Position numbers and translations under genes: made by a program. The notes beneath the pieces were generated by a model that saw only the letters and a list, made by a program, of their open reading frames with translations, was not told the origin of the DNA and searched no databases. A stretch of DNA of 42,212 nt from an uncultured Pelagibacteraceae bacterium (GTDB lineage Bacteria > Pseudomonadota > Alphaproteobacteria > Pelagibacterales > Pelagibacteraceae): contig CACHGH010000008.1 of assembly GCA_902579215.1 (NCBI GenBank), forward strand, positions 1 to 42,212. The letters are read 5' to 3'. Below are positions 34,108-42,212 of this stretch, piece by piece; positions within the stretch are counted from its first letter, which is position 1; the number at the start of each line of letters is the position of its first letter.

Positions 34108-34129
34108 AAAAATAATATAATAATAAATC

Positions 34130-35122
34130 ATGGATAGAAAAGTTTCAGTTGCTCCTATGATGGATTGTACTGATCGTCACGAAAGATTTTTTTTAAGATT
34201 AATTAGTAAAAATGTTTTGCTTTATACGGAAATGATAGTTTCTGAAGCAATTAATCGAGGAGATAAAAAAAAACTTTTAGAATTTAATATTGAGGAAAAA
34301 CCTGTAGCTTTACAAGTTGGAGGATCTTCCCCCAAACTACTCGCTGAAGCGGCAAAAGTAGGGGAGGAATTTGGTTATGATGAAATTAATTTGAACTTAG
34401 GTTGTCCAAGTAAAAAAGTACAAAAAAATAAATTTGGCGCTTGTTTAATTAAAGAACCAAATCTAGTAGCAGATTGTTTAAATGAAATGAGATCGGCTAC
34501 TTCAGTTCCTGTTACAGTTAAAACTAGAATTGGTTATGATCAAGTAGATGATTATGAAAGTTTATATAATTTTATAAGCACCTTAAAACAAACTGGTGTT
34601 AAAACATTTATTATACATGCTAGAAAAGCAATGCTTGGAAAGTTTACACCAAAGCAAAATTTAAATATTCCTCCTCTTAAATACGAAATGGTTTACAATT
34701 TAAAAAAAGATTTTCAAGATTTAGAGATAATTATCAATGGAGGTATCACTTCTGCACAACAAGTTATTGACCATTTAAATAAAGTAGATGGAGCAATGAT
34801 TGGTAGAGCTGTTTATCATTCTCCTTATTTACTTGCTGATATAGAAAACAAAATTTTTAAAAATACAAACGTTCCAACAAGAGAAGAAATTATTGAAAAG
34901 TTAATTTTTTACATTAAGAACGAAATAAAAAAAGGAACTAGAATAAACCAAGTAATGAGACATACACTGGGTCTGTTTCATGGACAAACGGGTGCCAGTT
35001 TTTGGAAAAAGTATTTAAGTGAAAATATGTGTGTAAGAGATGCTGATGTTAAAAAAATTGATCATATTATGGATAAGATCAAAACTAGACATACCGAAAC
35101 TTCAGTAGGTAGAATTGATTAG
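34130..35122 (+). CDS. dusA: tRNA-dihydrouridine(20/20a) synthase
   Basis: A 330-residue flavoenzyme that reduces uridine in the tRNA D-loop. The start, VSVAPMMDCTDRHERFFLRL, with the DRH motif, is typical of DusA. NLNLGCPSKKVQKNKFGACL holds the active-site region, with Cys105 as the probable catalytic cysteine. GRAVYHSPYLL and the MRHTLGLFHGQ motif in the C-terminal helical domain also match DusA. FMN is the cofactor. Length is standard. It overlaps the following TSUP gene by 8 bases. Confidence 0.93.
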   Translation: MDRKVSVAPMMDCTDRHERFFLRLISKNVLLYTEMIVSEAINRGDKKKLLEFNIEEKPVALQVGGSSPKLLAEAAKVGEEFGYDEINLNLGCPSKKVQKNKFGACLIKEPNLVADCLNEMRSATSVPVTVKTRIGYDQVDDYESLYNFISTLKQTGVKTFIIHARKAMLGKFTPKQNLNIPPLKYEMVYNLKKDFQDLEIIINGGITSAQQVIDHLNKVDGAMIGRAVYHSPYLLADIENKIFKNTNVPTREEIIEKLIFYIKNEIKKGTRINQVMRHTLGLFHGQTGASFWKKYLSENMCVRDADVKKIDHIMDKIKTRHTETSVGRID

Positions 35123-35948
35123 TTCAATTTTATCAAACGAATATTCATTTTTCATTCTTTTAATGATCTTGACAGCTTTTCCAGTTGGTTTTCTTGCTGG
35201 ATTATTTGGAATTGGAGGAGGACTTATTACTGTACCTTTTCTATTTTTTATCTTTGACAGTTTAAATGTAAACCAGGATTATTTGATGCATTTAGCGGTT
35301 GGTACTTCTTTTTCAATAATTGTACCTACCTCTATAGTTTCTTTATTAACTCACCATAAGCATGGTTCAGTTGATTTTAGTGTGATCAAAAATTATGCAA
35401 TTTTTGTTATAATAGGAGTTTTAACAGGAACTATTTTTGCAGCCTTATTGGATAGCCAATCTCTTTTGTTGTTTTTTACTATAGTTGTTTTCTTGTGTGG
35501 AGCTTACTTATTAAACATTAAGGATAAAACAGATAAATTAAAAGTGAATTTTAATCTAATTCCAAGGATATTACTTGGATTTGTTTCAGGGTTTATTTCA
35601 TCAACTATGGGCATTGGAGGGGCAATTATGAATGTTCCTATTTTAAAATATTTTGGCTATCCAATTAATAAAGCGATAGGTAGTGCAGTTGCTATTGGTT
35701 CCGTAATTTCTTCATTTGGTGCAATAGGCTTTTTAATTACAGGCTCACTTTTAAAAACCGATTTACCATTAAGCGTGGGATTTATAAATATTCCTGCTTT
35801 TTTAATATTTATACCAATCACTATGTTTATGGCCAGGATAGGAGCAAATACAGTGCATAAAATTAATAAATCAAAATTACAGAGATTTTTTGGAGTTTTT
35901 TTATATATAGTTGGAACTATCTTTTTATATAGATATTTAAATTTATAA
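35115..35948 (+). CDS. TSUP (TauE/SafE) family membrane exporter
   Basis: A 277-residue membrane protein with about eight helices and the two TSUP repeat signatures, LAGLFGIGGGLITVPF near residue 28 and ISSTMGIGGAIMNVPI near residue 160. Family members export sulfite and organosulfonate-type anions; substrate not known. It starts at a TTG inside the dusA end (overlap of 8 bases), with no ATG in a better place. It is a second TSUP protein in the window, distinct in sequence from that at 1686. Confidence 0.85.
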   Translation: MISSILSNEYSFFILLMILTAFPVGFLAGLFGIGGGLITVPFLFFIFDSLNVNQDYLMHLAVGTSFSIIVPTSIVSLLTHHKHGSVDFSVIKNYAIFVIIGVLTGTIFAALLDSQSLLLFFTIVVFLCGAYLLNIKDKTDKLKVNFNLIPRILLGFVSGFISSTMGIGGAIMNVPILKYFGYPINKAIGSAVAIGSVISSFGAIGFLITGSLLKTDLPLSVGFINIPAFLIFIPITMFMARIGANTVHKINKSKLQRFFGVFLYIVGTIFLYRYLNL

Positions 35949-35949
35949 A

Positions 35950-35985
35950 AAAAAAGAGGCGGTTTCAGTCTCCCTCTACCGCCCC
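35950..35985 (-). terminator. Intrinsic terminator on the minus strand
   Basis: Read on the minus strand, GGCGGT (35983-35978) pairs with ACCGCC (35963-35958) around a 14-base purine-rich loop, and is followed by TC and an uninterrupted T run made by the A run just after the TSUP stop. This is a canonical rho-independent terminator for transcripts from the phosphomannomutase gene, placed just before they would run into the convergent TSUP gene. It is one of the most G+C-rich short stretches in the window. Confidence 0.7.
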
Positions 35986-36046
35986 TAAATTAATTAATAT
36001 ACGATTCTCTAAATTTTGTTTAACTCTTAATAGTTGAATTTATAAT

Positions 36047-37501
36047 TTATATTTTTTGGTCGTATTCTCCAATTTTTCCAGTTTTTTGAAGCAAGCTATC
36101 TATGAATTCAAATATTTTTTTTTTTCTTATATCAGAAGTTGGACTTTCAGTTACAACAACTAATGATGGTTTATTTGATGAAGCCCTTATTAATCCCCAT
36201 GATCCATCATTAAATGAAAATCTTATACCATTTACAGTTAAAACTTCTTCTATTTCTTGATTATCTATTTTAATCTTCTTTTCCTTAATTTCTGTAACTT
36301 TTTTAACCAATTCATCTACTACTTGATATTTTTCTTCATCTTTACAATAAGGAGCCATTGTTGGAGTTTGATAAGTATTTGGTAATTCTTTTATTATTTC
36401 ACTCATCATTTTATTTTGATTATCTAATAAATGGCAAACCTGTATTGCTGAATTAATACCATCATCATAACCATATCCTAACGGTTGATTGAAAAAAAAA
36501 TGTCCGCTTTTTTCAAAACCAGCTAAAGCTTTTTCGGTATTAACTTTTCTTTTAATATGCGAATGACCAGTTTTCCAATAAATGGTTTTACATTTATTTT
36601 CTAAAAGGATTTTATCTTTTGAGTAAAGGCCAGTTGATTTTACATCAACAATAAATTTAGACTCATTATGTTTTGTAGATAAGTTTCTTGCGATTAATAA
36701 ACCTATTTTATCAGAAAAAATTTCATTACCTTTATCATCTATAACACCAACTCTGTCCCCATCACCATCAAACCCAAAACCAATATCAGCATTGTTTTCT
36801 TTTACTACTTCAGCAATTGCATGAAGCATTTTTAAATCTTCAGGATTTGGATTATACTTTGGAAAATTCCAGTCTAATTTACAATCTAGCTCAATTACAT
36901 CACAACCAATTCCTCTTAATATATCTGGAGCGAACACTCCAGCAGTCCCATTTCCACAAGCAACTACCGCTTTGATTTTTTTATTAATTTTATTTTTACC
37001 AATTAAATCGTTTTTATATATTTTTTGAAAATCCTTAATTTCTTTTTCACTACCTTTTCCAACTATAAATTTTTGATTTAATGTTATATCTTTTAATTCT
37101 TTCATTTCTTCGGGAGCATGTGTAAGCCCTTTTTTGATTCCCATTTTAACACCTGTCCAACCATTTTCATTGTGACTCGCAGTTACCATTGCAACTGCAT
37201 CAGCATCCAAATTAAATTGAGCAAAATAAACGGTAGGGGATAATGATAGACCTATATCTTCAACATAACACCCTGTTGATATTAACCCTTTTTTTAAAGC
37301 AAGTTTAATTTTTTCACTGTAAGATCTGTAGTCATGACCAACTATTATTCTTGGGTTTGCTTTATTAGTATTTTTTACAACTTGTGTTCCTAGGCCTTTG
37401 CCAAGATTCTCTATCCCTAGTAGATTTATGTCTTTTTCATAAAGCCATCTTGCGTCATATTCTCTAAAACCATAAGGGTCTATTTTTATTTCTTTAGACA
37501 T
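36047..37501 (-). CDS. Phosphomannomutase/phosphoglucomutase
   Basis: A 484-residue alpha-D-phosphohexomutase. The phosphoserine loop is TASHNENGWTGVKMG, the Mg site is FGFDGDGDRVGVID, the sugar-binding loop is GFEKSGHFFF, and the phosphate-binding C-terminal segment is RASSNKPSLVV. It interconverts hexose 1- and 6-phosphates, feeding sugar nucleotides for glycans and possibly the substrate of the glycosyltransferase at 28456. The first domain begins PYGFREYDARWLY, as in bifunctional PMM/PGM enzymes; the length is 20-30 residues longer than AlgC-type ones. Monocistronic, divergent from nrdA. Confidence 0.9.
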   Translation of the reverse strand: MSKEIKIDPYGFREYDARWLYEKDINLLGIENLGKGLGTQVVKNTNKANPRIIVGHDYRSYSEKIKLALKKGLISTGCYVEDIGLSLSPTVYFAQFNLDADAVAMVTASHNENGWTGVKMGIKKGLTHAPEEMKELKDITLNQKFIVGKGSEKEIKDFQKIYKNDLIGKNKINKKIKAVVACGNGTAGVFAPDILRGIGCDVIELDCKLDWNFPKYNPNPEDLKMLHAIAEVVKENNADIGFGFDGDGDRVGVIDDKGNEIFSDKIGLLIARNLSTKHNESKFIVDVKSTGLYSKDKILLENKCKTIYWKTGHSHIKRKVNTEKALAGFEKSGHFFFNQPLGYGYDDGINSAIQVCHLLDNQNKMMSEIIKELPNTYQTPTMAPYCKDEEKYQVVDELVKKVTEIKEKKIKIDNQEIEEVLTVNGIRFSFNDGSWGLIRASSNKPSLVVVTESPTSDIRKKKIFEFIDSLLQKTGKIGEYDQKI

Positions 37502-37578
37502 TGCCTTTATTACTTACATTTTTTTTTATTTTTTTATTGATAATTTTTTATTATGTTCTATAAATGTTCTGTTGATTT

Positions 37579-37625
37579 TTAATTTATATAGTATATCAAC
37601 ATAAATAGCACACAACATATGGTTG
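37579..37625 (+). promoter_or_regulatory. Probable pair of NrdR boxes upstream of nrdAB
   Basis: TTAATTTATATAGTAT at 37579-37594 and ACACAACATATGGTTG at 37610-37625 match the 16-base NrdR consensus (acaCwAtATaTwGtgt) at 11 and 12 positions. Their starts are exactly 31 bases apart, the spacing of about three helix turns known for tandem NrdR boxes. They lie 34-80 bases before the nrdA ATG. A possible promoter, TTGATA (37537-37542) and TATAAA (37559-37564) with a 16-base spacer, sits just upstream. NrdR is the nucleotide-sensing repressor of ribonucleotide reductase genes. The match was made by eye and is AT-rich. Confidence 0.5.
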
Positions 37626-37658
37626 TTTTGTGTTCAAGCGAAGAAAAATAACTAGATT

Positions 37659-39596
37659 ATGAATAAAATAGTATCTCAAGCAATAAAGAAAGCTGTCTCT
37701 GAATACACGCCAAACACTATAGATAACAATAAAGAAAAGAGACCAGATCTATTTTCACTAAACAATGAAACTGAACTTTTTCAGAACGAAAAAGGTATTA
37801 CGATAAAAATTGATAGATCGAAGGACTCAAATTTAACAGAATTCGGTAAGGCAACTTTAAGCGATAGATACTTGGGAGCAAATGAATCTTTTCAAGATTT
37901 ATTTGCAAGAGTTGCAAGTTATTATGCAGACGACAATCTACATGGACAAAGAATTTATAATTATATTAGCAATTTATGGTTTATGCCAGCAACACCAGTT
38001 TTATCAAATGGTGGAACAAAAAGAGGTTTGCCAATTTCATGTTTTTTGAATGAAGCAGGAGACAGTCTTAATGGAATTTTAGAACTTTGGAATGAAAATG
38101 TTTGGTTGGCTGCAAGAGGAGGTGGTATTGGAAGCTACTGGGGAAATTTAAGATCAATTGGAGAAAAAATTGGCAGAGTAGGAAAAACTTCTGGGATTAT
38201 ACCTTTTATAAAAGTTATGGACTCATTAACTATGGCAATTAGTCAAGGATCTTTAAGAAGAGGTTCAGCAGCATGTTATTTACCTATAGACCATCCCGAG
38301 ATAGAAGAATTTATTGAAATGAGAAGACCAACAGGAGGTGACCCTAATAGAAAAGCTTTAAATTTACATCATGGAGTACTAGTAACAGATTCTTTTATGA
38401 GAGCAGTTGAGCTTGATGAACAATGGGCACTAAAAAGTCCAAAAGATGGAGCTGTTCAATCAACAGTATCTGCAAGAAATTTGTGGATTAGGTTATTAAC
38501 AGCAAGAATAGAAACAGGGGAACCATATATAATTTTTATAGATACAGTTAACAGACTAATTCCCCAGCATCATAAATTAGCTGGACTAAATGTTAAAACA
38601 TCAAACTTATGTAGTGAAATCACTTTACCTACTGGCAAGGATAAAGATGGAAAAGATAGAACTGCCGTATGCTGTTTGTCATCTTTAAATATAGAGAAAT
38701 ATGATGAATGGAAAGATGATAAAAATTTTATAGGGGATATAATGAGATTCTTAGATAACGTTTTAACAGATTTTATTGAAAGAGCTCCTGAAGAATTTAG
38801 CGATGCCACCTATTCAGCGCTTCGAGAGAGAAGTGTTGGTTTGGGAGTTATGGGTTTACATTCATTCTTCCAACAAAAAAATATTCCTTTTGAGTCAGTA
38901 ATGAGCAAAGTATGGAATAAAAAAATATTCGAACATATTCAAAAAGAAGTTGATCAATCATCTAAAGACCTAGCAGAAGAAAGAGGACCTTGTCCTGACG
39001 CGTCAGACTATGGAATTAACGAAAGATTTTCTAACAAAACAGCGATCGCACCAACAGCATCTATTTCTATTATTTGTGGTGGAACTTCACCTGGCGTAGA
39101 ACCTATTGCTGCAAACAGTTACACTCACAAAACTTTATCAGGATCATTTAATGTTAGAAATAAATATCTAACTAAAATTTTAGAAAAATATGGAAAAAAT
39201 GATGATGTTACTTGGTCTAGCATTACTACAAACCAAGGCTCTGTTTCTCATTTAGATTTTTTAACAAAGGAAGAAAAGGATGTATTCAAAACAGCTTTTG
39301 AATTAGATCAAAGATGGATAGTTGATTTAGGTGCTGACAGAACCCCTCATATATCACAAGCTCAATCAATAAATATTTTTATTCCAGCGGATATTCACAA
39401 AAAAGATCTACATCAAATTCACTTTCAAGCATGGAAAAAAGGATTAAAGAGCCTTTATTACTGCAGATCTAAATCTATTCAAAGAGCTGAAAATGTTAAT
39501 GATGCCAAATCAACAGACGTTACAGCAAATGTTTATAAATCAAAAAACCAACAAACAAACGAAACAGAATATGAGGAGTGTTTATCGTGTCAGTAA
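37659..39596 (+). CDS. nrdA: Ribonucleoside-diphosphate reductase, catalytic (R1) subunit
   Basis: A 645-residue class I large subunit. The redox-active cysteines are Cys128 (LPISCFL), the thiyl radical Cys318 (SNLCSEITL) and the partner at about Cys339 (AVCCLSSLN); the C-terminal shuttle pair is CLSC at the end. It makes deoxynucleotides for DNA synthesis. It is shorter than E. coli NrdA (761) because it lacks the N-terminal ATP-cone: the catalytic ten-stranded barrel begins after only about 65 residues. Activity control through that domain must therefore be absent or replaced. The stop is overlapped by nrdB. Confidence 0.93.
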   Translation: MNKIVSQAIKKAVSEYTPNTIDNNKEKRPDLFSLNNETELFQNEKGITIKIDRSKDSNLTEFGKATLSDRYLGANESFQDLFARVASYYADDNLHGQRIYNYISNLWFMPATPVLSNGGTKRGLPISCFLNEAGDSLNGILELWNENVWLAARGGGIGSYWGNLRSIGEKIGRVGKTSGIIPFIKVMDSLTMAISQGSLRRGSAACYLPIDHPEIEEFIEMRRPTGGDPNRKALNLHHGVLVTDSFMRAVELDEQWALKSPKDGAVQSTVSARNLWIRLLTARIETGEPYIIFIDTVNRLIPQHHKLAGLNVKTSNLCSEITLPTGKDKDGKDRTAVCCLSSLNIEKYDEWKDDKNFIGDIMRFLDNVLTDFIERAPEEFSDATYSALRERSVGLGVMGLHSFFQQKNIPFESVMSKVWNKKIFEHIQKEVDQSSKDLAEERGPCPDASDYGINERFSNKTAIAPTASISIICGGTSPGVEPIAANSYTHKTLSGSFNVRNKYLTKILEKYGKNDDVTWSSITTNQGSVSHLDFLTKEEKDVFKTAFELDQRWIVDLGADRTPHISQAQSINIFIPADIHKKDLHQIHFQAWKKGLKSLYYCRSKSIQRAENVNDAKSTDVTANVYKSKNQQTNETEYEECLSCQ

Positions 39597-40594
39597 TAAA
39601 ACAAAAAAAACAAGACATTATTCAACCAAAAAAAATGGGTCTATTAGTAGAAAATCCAGTTTATAAACCTTTTAGATATCCTTGGTGCTACGATGCATGG
39701 TTAACGCAACAAAGGATTCACTGGCTACCTGAGGAAGTTCCTTTAGGAGACGATGTTAGAGATTGGCAAAAAAACTTATCTCAAGCAGAAAAAAACTTAT
39801 TAACTCAAATATTTAGATTTTTTACTCAAGCAGATGTTGAGGTTAACAATTGTTATTTACGACATTATACTACTGTTTTTAAACCAACAGAAGTATTGAT
39901 GATGATGACTGCATTTGCGGCGATGGAAACAGTTCACATTGCAGCATATTCACATCTCTTAGATACAATTGGTATGCCAGAGTCTGAATATTCAGCGTTT
40001 ATGAAATATAAAGAAATGAAAGATAAGTACGATTACATGCAAGGATTTAATGTTAATTCAAAAGAAGATATAGCAAAAACTGTTGCAGTGTTCAGCGCTT
40101 TTACTGAAGGGTTACAATTGTTTGCAAGTTTTGCAATACTATTAAATTTTCCAAGGCACAACAAAATGAAAGGTATGGGCCAAATAGTAACTTGGTCGGT
40201 TCGTGATGAAACTTTACATTGCAATTCTATGATACGATTGTTTAAAGAATTCATTAATGAGAATCCTCAAATTTGGACACCTCAACTTAAAAAAGAGCTT
40301 TATGAGGCATGCAGAACAATAATAGAGCATGAAGATGCATTTATAGATTTAGCCTTTGAAATGGGTCCAATGGAAGGTTTAACAGCACAAGAAGTTAAAG
40401 AGTATATTAGATTTATCGCAAACAGAAGATTAACTCAATTAGGTTTAGAACCTATTTACAAAGTTGATAAAAATCCTTTAACTTGGTTGGATACAATGTT
40501 GAATGCTGTGGAGCATATGAACTTCTTCGAAGGGCGTGCAACAGAATATTCAAAAGCGTCAACCCGAGGAAATTGGACAGAAGCTTTTAGCTAA
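39587..40594 (+). CDS. nrdB: Ribonucleoside-diphosphate reductase, radical-generating (R2) subunit
   Basis: A 335-residue class I small subunit that holds the di-iron or metal centre and tyrosyl radical. The motif ETVHIAAYSH gives metal ligands Glu and His and the radical Tyr four residues after His, so the radical tyrosine is present. A second E-x-x-H is in SVRDETLHCNS. The frame opens at GTG 39578, but GAGGAG at 39573-39578 positions the ribosome at GTG 39587, which I prefer; both overlap the nrdA end. Coupled to nrdA in one operon. Length is typical. Confidence 0.92.
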   Translation: MSVIKQKKQDIIQPKKMGLLVENPVYKPFRYPWCYDAWLTQQRIHWLPEEVPLGDDVRDWQKNLSQAEKNLLTQIFRFFTQADVEVNNCYLRHYTTVFKPTEVLMMMTAFAAMETVHIAAYSHLLDTIGMPESEYSAFMKYKEMKDKYDYMQGFNVNSKEDIAKTVAVFSAFTEGLQLFASFAILLNFPRHNKMKGMGQIVTWSVRDETLHCNSMIRLFKEFINENPQIWTPQLKKELYEACRTIIEHEDAFIDLAFEMGPMEGLTAQEVKEYIRFIANRRLTQLGLEPIYKVDKNPLTWLDTMLNAVEHMNFFEGRATEYSKASTRGNWTEAFS

Positions 40595-40598
40595 ACTT

Positions 40599-41723
40599 TT
40601 ACCTTTGACTTAATAACAAAACTTTTCTGTGATCAGACCCTGTGTATTTAGAAAGAGGTCTTATCAGTTTATTTGCAGTATGTTGCTCCATAACATGCGC
40701 TGACCAGCCAGTTATTCTTGAAATAACAAAAATAGGTGTGAAAAAATCTGTGTCGAAGCCCATAAGGTGATAAGTAGGACCAGTTGGGTAATCAACATTT
40801 GGATGAATATTTTTTTTTTCTATCATTACATTTTTTACAATATCATAAATTTTAACAAATTTTTTATCATGTTTTGCATTAGAAACTTTTCGAAAGTATT
40901 TTTCCATAGTAGGAACTCTAGAGTCTCCTCTTTTATAAACTCTATGACCAAATCCCATTACAACTTCTTTTTTATCTAAAGCATTATTTATCCATTTATG
41001 AGCTTTTTCTGGAGTTTTAATTTTATTCATCATGTGCATGACTTCTTCATTAGCACCTCCATGCAAGGGGCCTTTTAAACTTGCGATAGCACCAGTTATA
41101 GCACCATGAATATCTGATAAACTACTAGTTATAGTTCTTGCTGTAAATGTAGACACGTTAAAACTGTGTTCTGCGTAAAGTATTAAAGAAACATCAAAAG
41201 CTTTTACAATATCTTTAGAAGGAACTTTTCCAAAACACATATAAAAAAAGTTTTCAGAAAAGGACAGACCTTTTTTTGGTGGTATTATTTTTTTTCCTTT
41301 TCTTGCTCTAAAAAAAGCCGCAATAGCCGTAGGTGTTTTAGCAAATATTCTTATAGTTTTCTTCATATTTGCTTTAGGTGAATTATCTGTTGTTTGTTTG
41401 TCTTCTAAACCTAAAACACTAACAATGGTTCTTGCTACATCCATTGGGTGTGCTTTTTTTGGCATATGTTTAACAATTTCTCTTAAATTTATTGATATAT
41501 TTCTATTAACTTCAATTTCTTTTTTAAATTTACTGAGCTCTTTTTTATTTGGAAGATCACCGTTTAGAACAAGAAAGGCAACCTCTTCAAAAGTACATTT
41601 TTCACAAAGGTCTTGTACAGCATAGCCCCTGTAGGTTAATGAATTAATATCAGGCATAACTTGAGATATTGTTGTTTCATCAACCACAATTCCAAGTAAG
41701 CCTTTTTTTATTTCATCACTCAT
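40599..41723 (-). CDS. prpC: 2-methylcitrate synthase/citrate synthase family
   Basis: A 374-residue short-form citrate synthase. The start GLLGIVVDETTISQV and SLTYRGYAVQDLCE are typical of 2-methylcitrate synthases; active-site histidines lie in SLKGPLHGGANEEV and MGFGHRVYKRGDSR, with the aspartate in NVDYPTGPTYHLMG. It condenses propionyl-CoA with oxaloacetate, the first step of the methylcitrate cycle. The gene follows the methylisocitrate lyase gene with a 4-base overlap, which settles the choice against a housekeeping citrate synthase. Confidence 0.87.
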   Translation of the reverse strand: MSDEIKKGLLGIVVDETTISQVMPDINSLTYRGYAVQDLCEKCTFEEVAFLVLNGDLPNKKELSKFKKEIEVNRNISINLREIVKHMPKKAHPMDVARTIVSVLGLEDKQTTDNSPKANMKKTIRIFAKTPTAIAAFFRARKGKKIIPPKKGLSFSENFFYMCFGKVPSKDIVKAFDVSLILYAEHSFNVSTFTARTITSSLSDIHGAITGAIASLKGPLHGGANEEVMHMMNKIKTPEKAHKWINNALDKKEVVMGFGHRVYKRGDSRVPTMEKYFRKVSNAKHDKKFVKIYDIVKNVMIEKKNIHPNVDYPTGPTYHLMGFDTDFFTPIFVISRITGWSAHVMEQHTANKLIRPLSKYTGSDHRKVLLLSQR

Positions 41724-42212
41724 TCATGTCCTTCAGTTTTAAAATTAAAAATATTTTCATCTAACGCATTATATTTTTCATATTCGACTAATTCATATAA
41801 TCTTTTTCTAGTTTGCATTTTATCAATAATATTATTTTGATGTCCATCCACAAAAATAGCGCGTAGTCCATCTTCGACGTTTTTCATAGCTAATCTTTGT
41901 GTTGTTACGGGATAAATAACAATGTTGTAACCTAATTTTTCTAAATCTTTGAAATTAAGCAATTTTGATCTGCCAAACTCTGTCATATTAGCTAATAGAT
42001 AACAATTTAGGGATTTTCTTACTAATTCAAATTCTTTTTCATTTTCTAAAGCTTCGGGGAAAATAATTTCTGCACCAGCATCAATATAAGCTTTACAACG
42101 ATCAATCATTTTATCAATGCCTTCAACTGATCTAGCATCAGATCTAGCAATAATTTTAAAATTTTTATCTTTTTTTGCATTAACACATTCCTTAATTTTG
42201 TTTATCATTTTA
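41720..42212 (-). CDS. prpB: Methylisocitrate lyase (PrpB-like), N-terminal part beyond window edge
   Basis: 163 residues of the C-terminal half of an isocitrate lyase/PEP mutase-family enzyme; the gene begins right of the window, as the frame is open through the last base and the usual length is about 290. Visible family segments are FKIIARSDARSVEGIDKMIDR, the AYIDAGAEIIFPEAL substrate-binding strand, and LGYNIVIYPVTTQRLAMK. It cleaves 2-methylisocitrate to pyruvate and succinate, closing propionate breakdown with PrpC. Its TGA overlaps the prpC ATG. Confidence 0.88.
   Translation of the reverse strand, partial: KMINKIKECVNAKKDKNFKIIARSDARSVEGIDKMIDRCKAYIDAGAEIIFPEALENEKEFELVRKSLNCYLLANMTEFGRSKLLNFKDLEKLGYNIVIYPVTTQRLAMKNVEDGLRAIFVDGHQNNIIDKMQTRKRLYELVEYEKYNALDENIFNFKTEGHE

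Noticed and set aside
1-42212. Defence system, prophage, CRISPR array or insertion sequence
   Set aside because: No nuclease, integrase, transposase, spaced repeat or phage structural motif was seen on either strand; all coding space is taken by metabolic and transport genes.

Overview
The window is a visibly AT-rich (by eye around 30% G+C, not computed), extremely compact bacterial chromosome segment with spacers mostly of 0-40 bp, many stop/start overlaps of the ATGA or TAATG type, and no gap over 300 bp. The gene complement points to an alphaproteobacterium of the SAR11/Pelagibacter type: many small transporters, methylcitrate-cycle genes, aerobic ribonucleotide reductase, and high Lys/Ile/Asn use. 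This taxonomic call is inference from style and content, not from a marker-gene search. I see no tRNA, rRNA, CRISPR array, insertion sequence or prophage gene.

Layout. 1-4069: a truncated DMT exporter, a homocysteine S-methyltransferase-like gene, a TSUP anion exporter, moaB, a second DMT exporter and a DUF1244 gene. 4100-10025: a plus-strand cluster for a molybdenum hydroxylase of the form II 'CO dehydrogenase' type (coxG, then small-large-medium subunits in S-L-M order, an XdhC-type maturation factor split in two, and a MobA-like nucleotidyltransferase). 10022-13052: a minus-strand molybdenum cofactor operon moaA-moaC-moaD-moaE with a putative methyltransferase gene at its end. 13248-15652: a Tat-exported sulfite-oxidase-family molybdoenzyme (SoxC/SorA-like), its c-type cytochrome, and a coupled phytanoyl-CoA-dioxygenase-like gene. 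So about 11 kb joins two molybdoenzymes to four genes that build their cofactor.

15692-21201: a GYD-domain protein, an aldehyde dehydrogenase operon with an overlooked 39-residue membrane peptide gene, an FAH-family hydrolase and CcdA, then a minus-strand pair of gamma-butyrobetaine-dioxygenase-like enzyme plus DMT exporter. 21270-28464: a histidinol-phosphatase-like enzyme, a frameshifted class I glutamine amidotransferase, and a peptide/opine-type ABC transporter (binding protein, two permeases, one fused double ATPase) with an AhpD-like protein. 28456-35948: glycosyltransferase, thioredoxin-like, gamma-carbonic-anhydrase-like, PNPOx-like, 3-hydroxyisobutyrate-dehydrogenase-like and MFS genes, then rpoZ with a long acidic tail, dusA and a second TSUP exporter. 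36047-42212: phosphomannomutase/phosphoglucomutase, nrdA-nrdB behind a probable pair of NrdR boxes, and prpC with the 3' part of prpB.

Most notable: two genes (coxG and the amidotransferase) are each knocked out of frame at a poly(A) run, and in both cases removing exactly one A restores a family-typical C-terminus. This may be sequence error, phase variation, or rescue by polymerase slippage. Other points of interest are the molybdoenzyme island with an unknown-substrate form II enzyme, inverted repeats in front of both molybdoenzyme operons, and the methyltransferase gene inside the moa operon.
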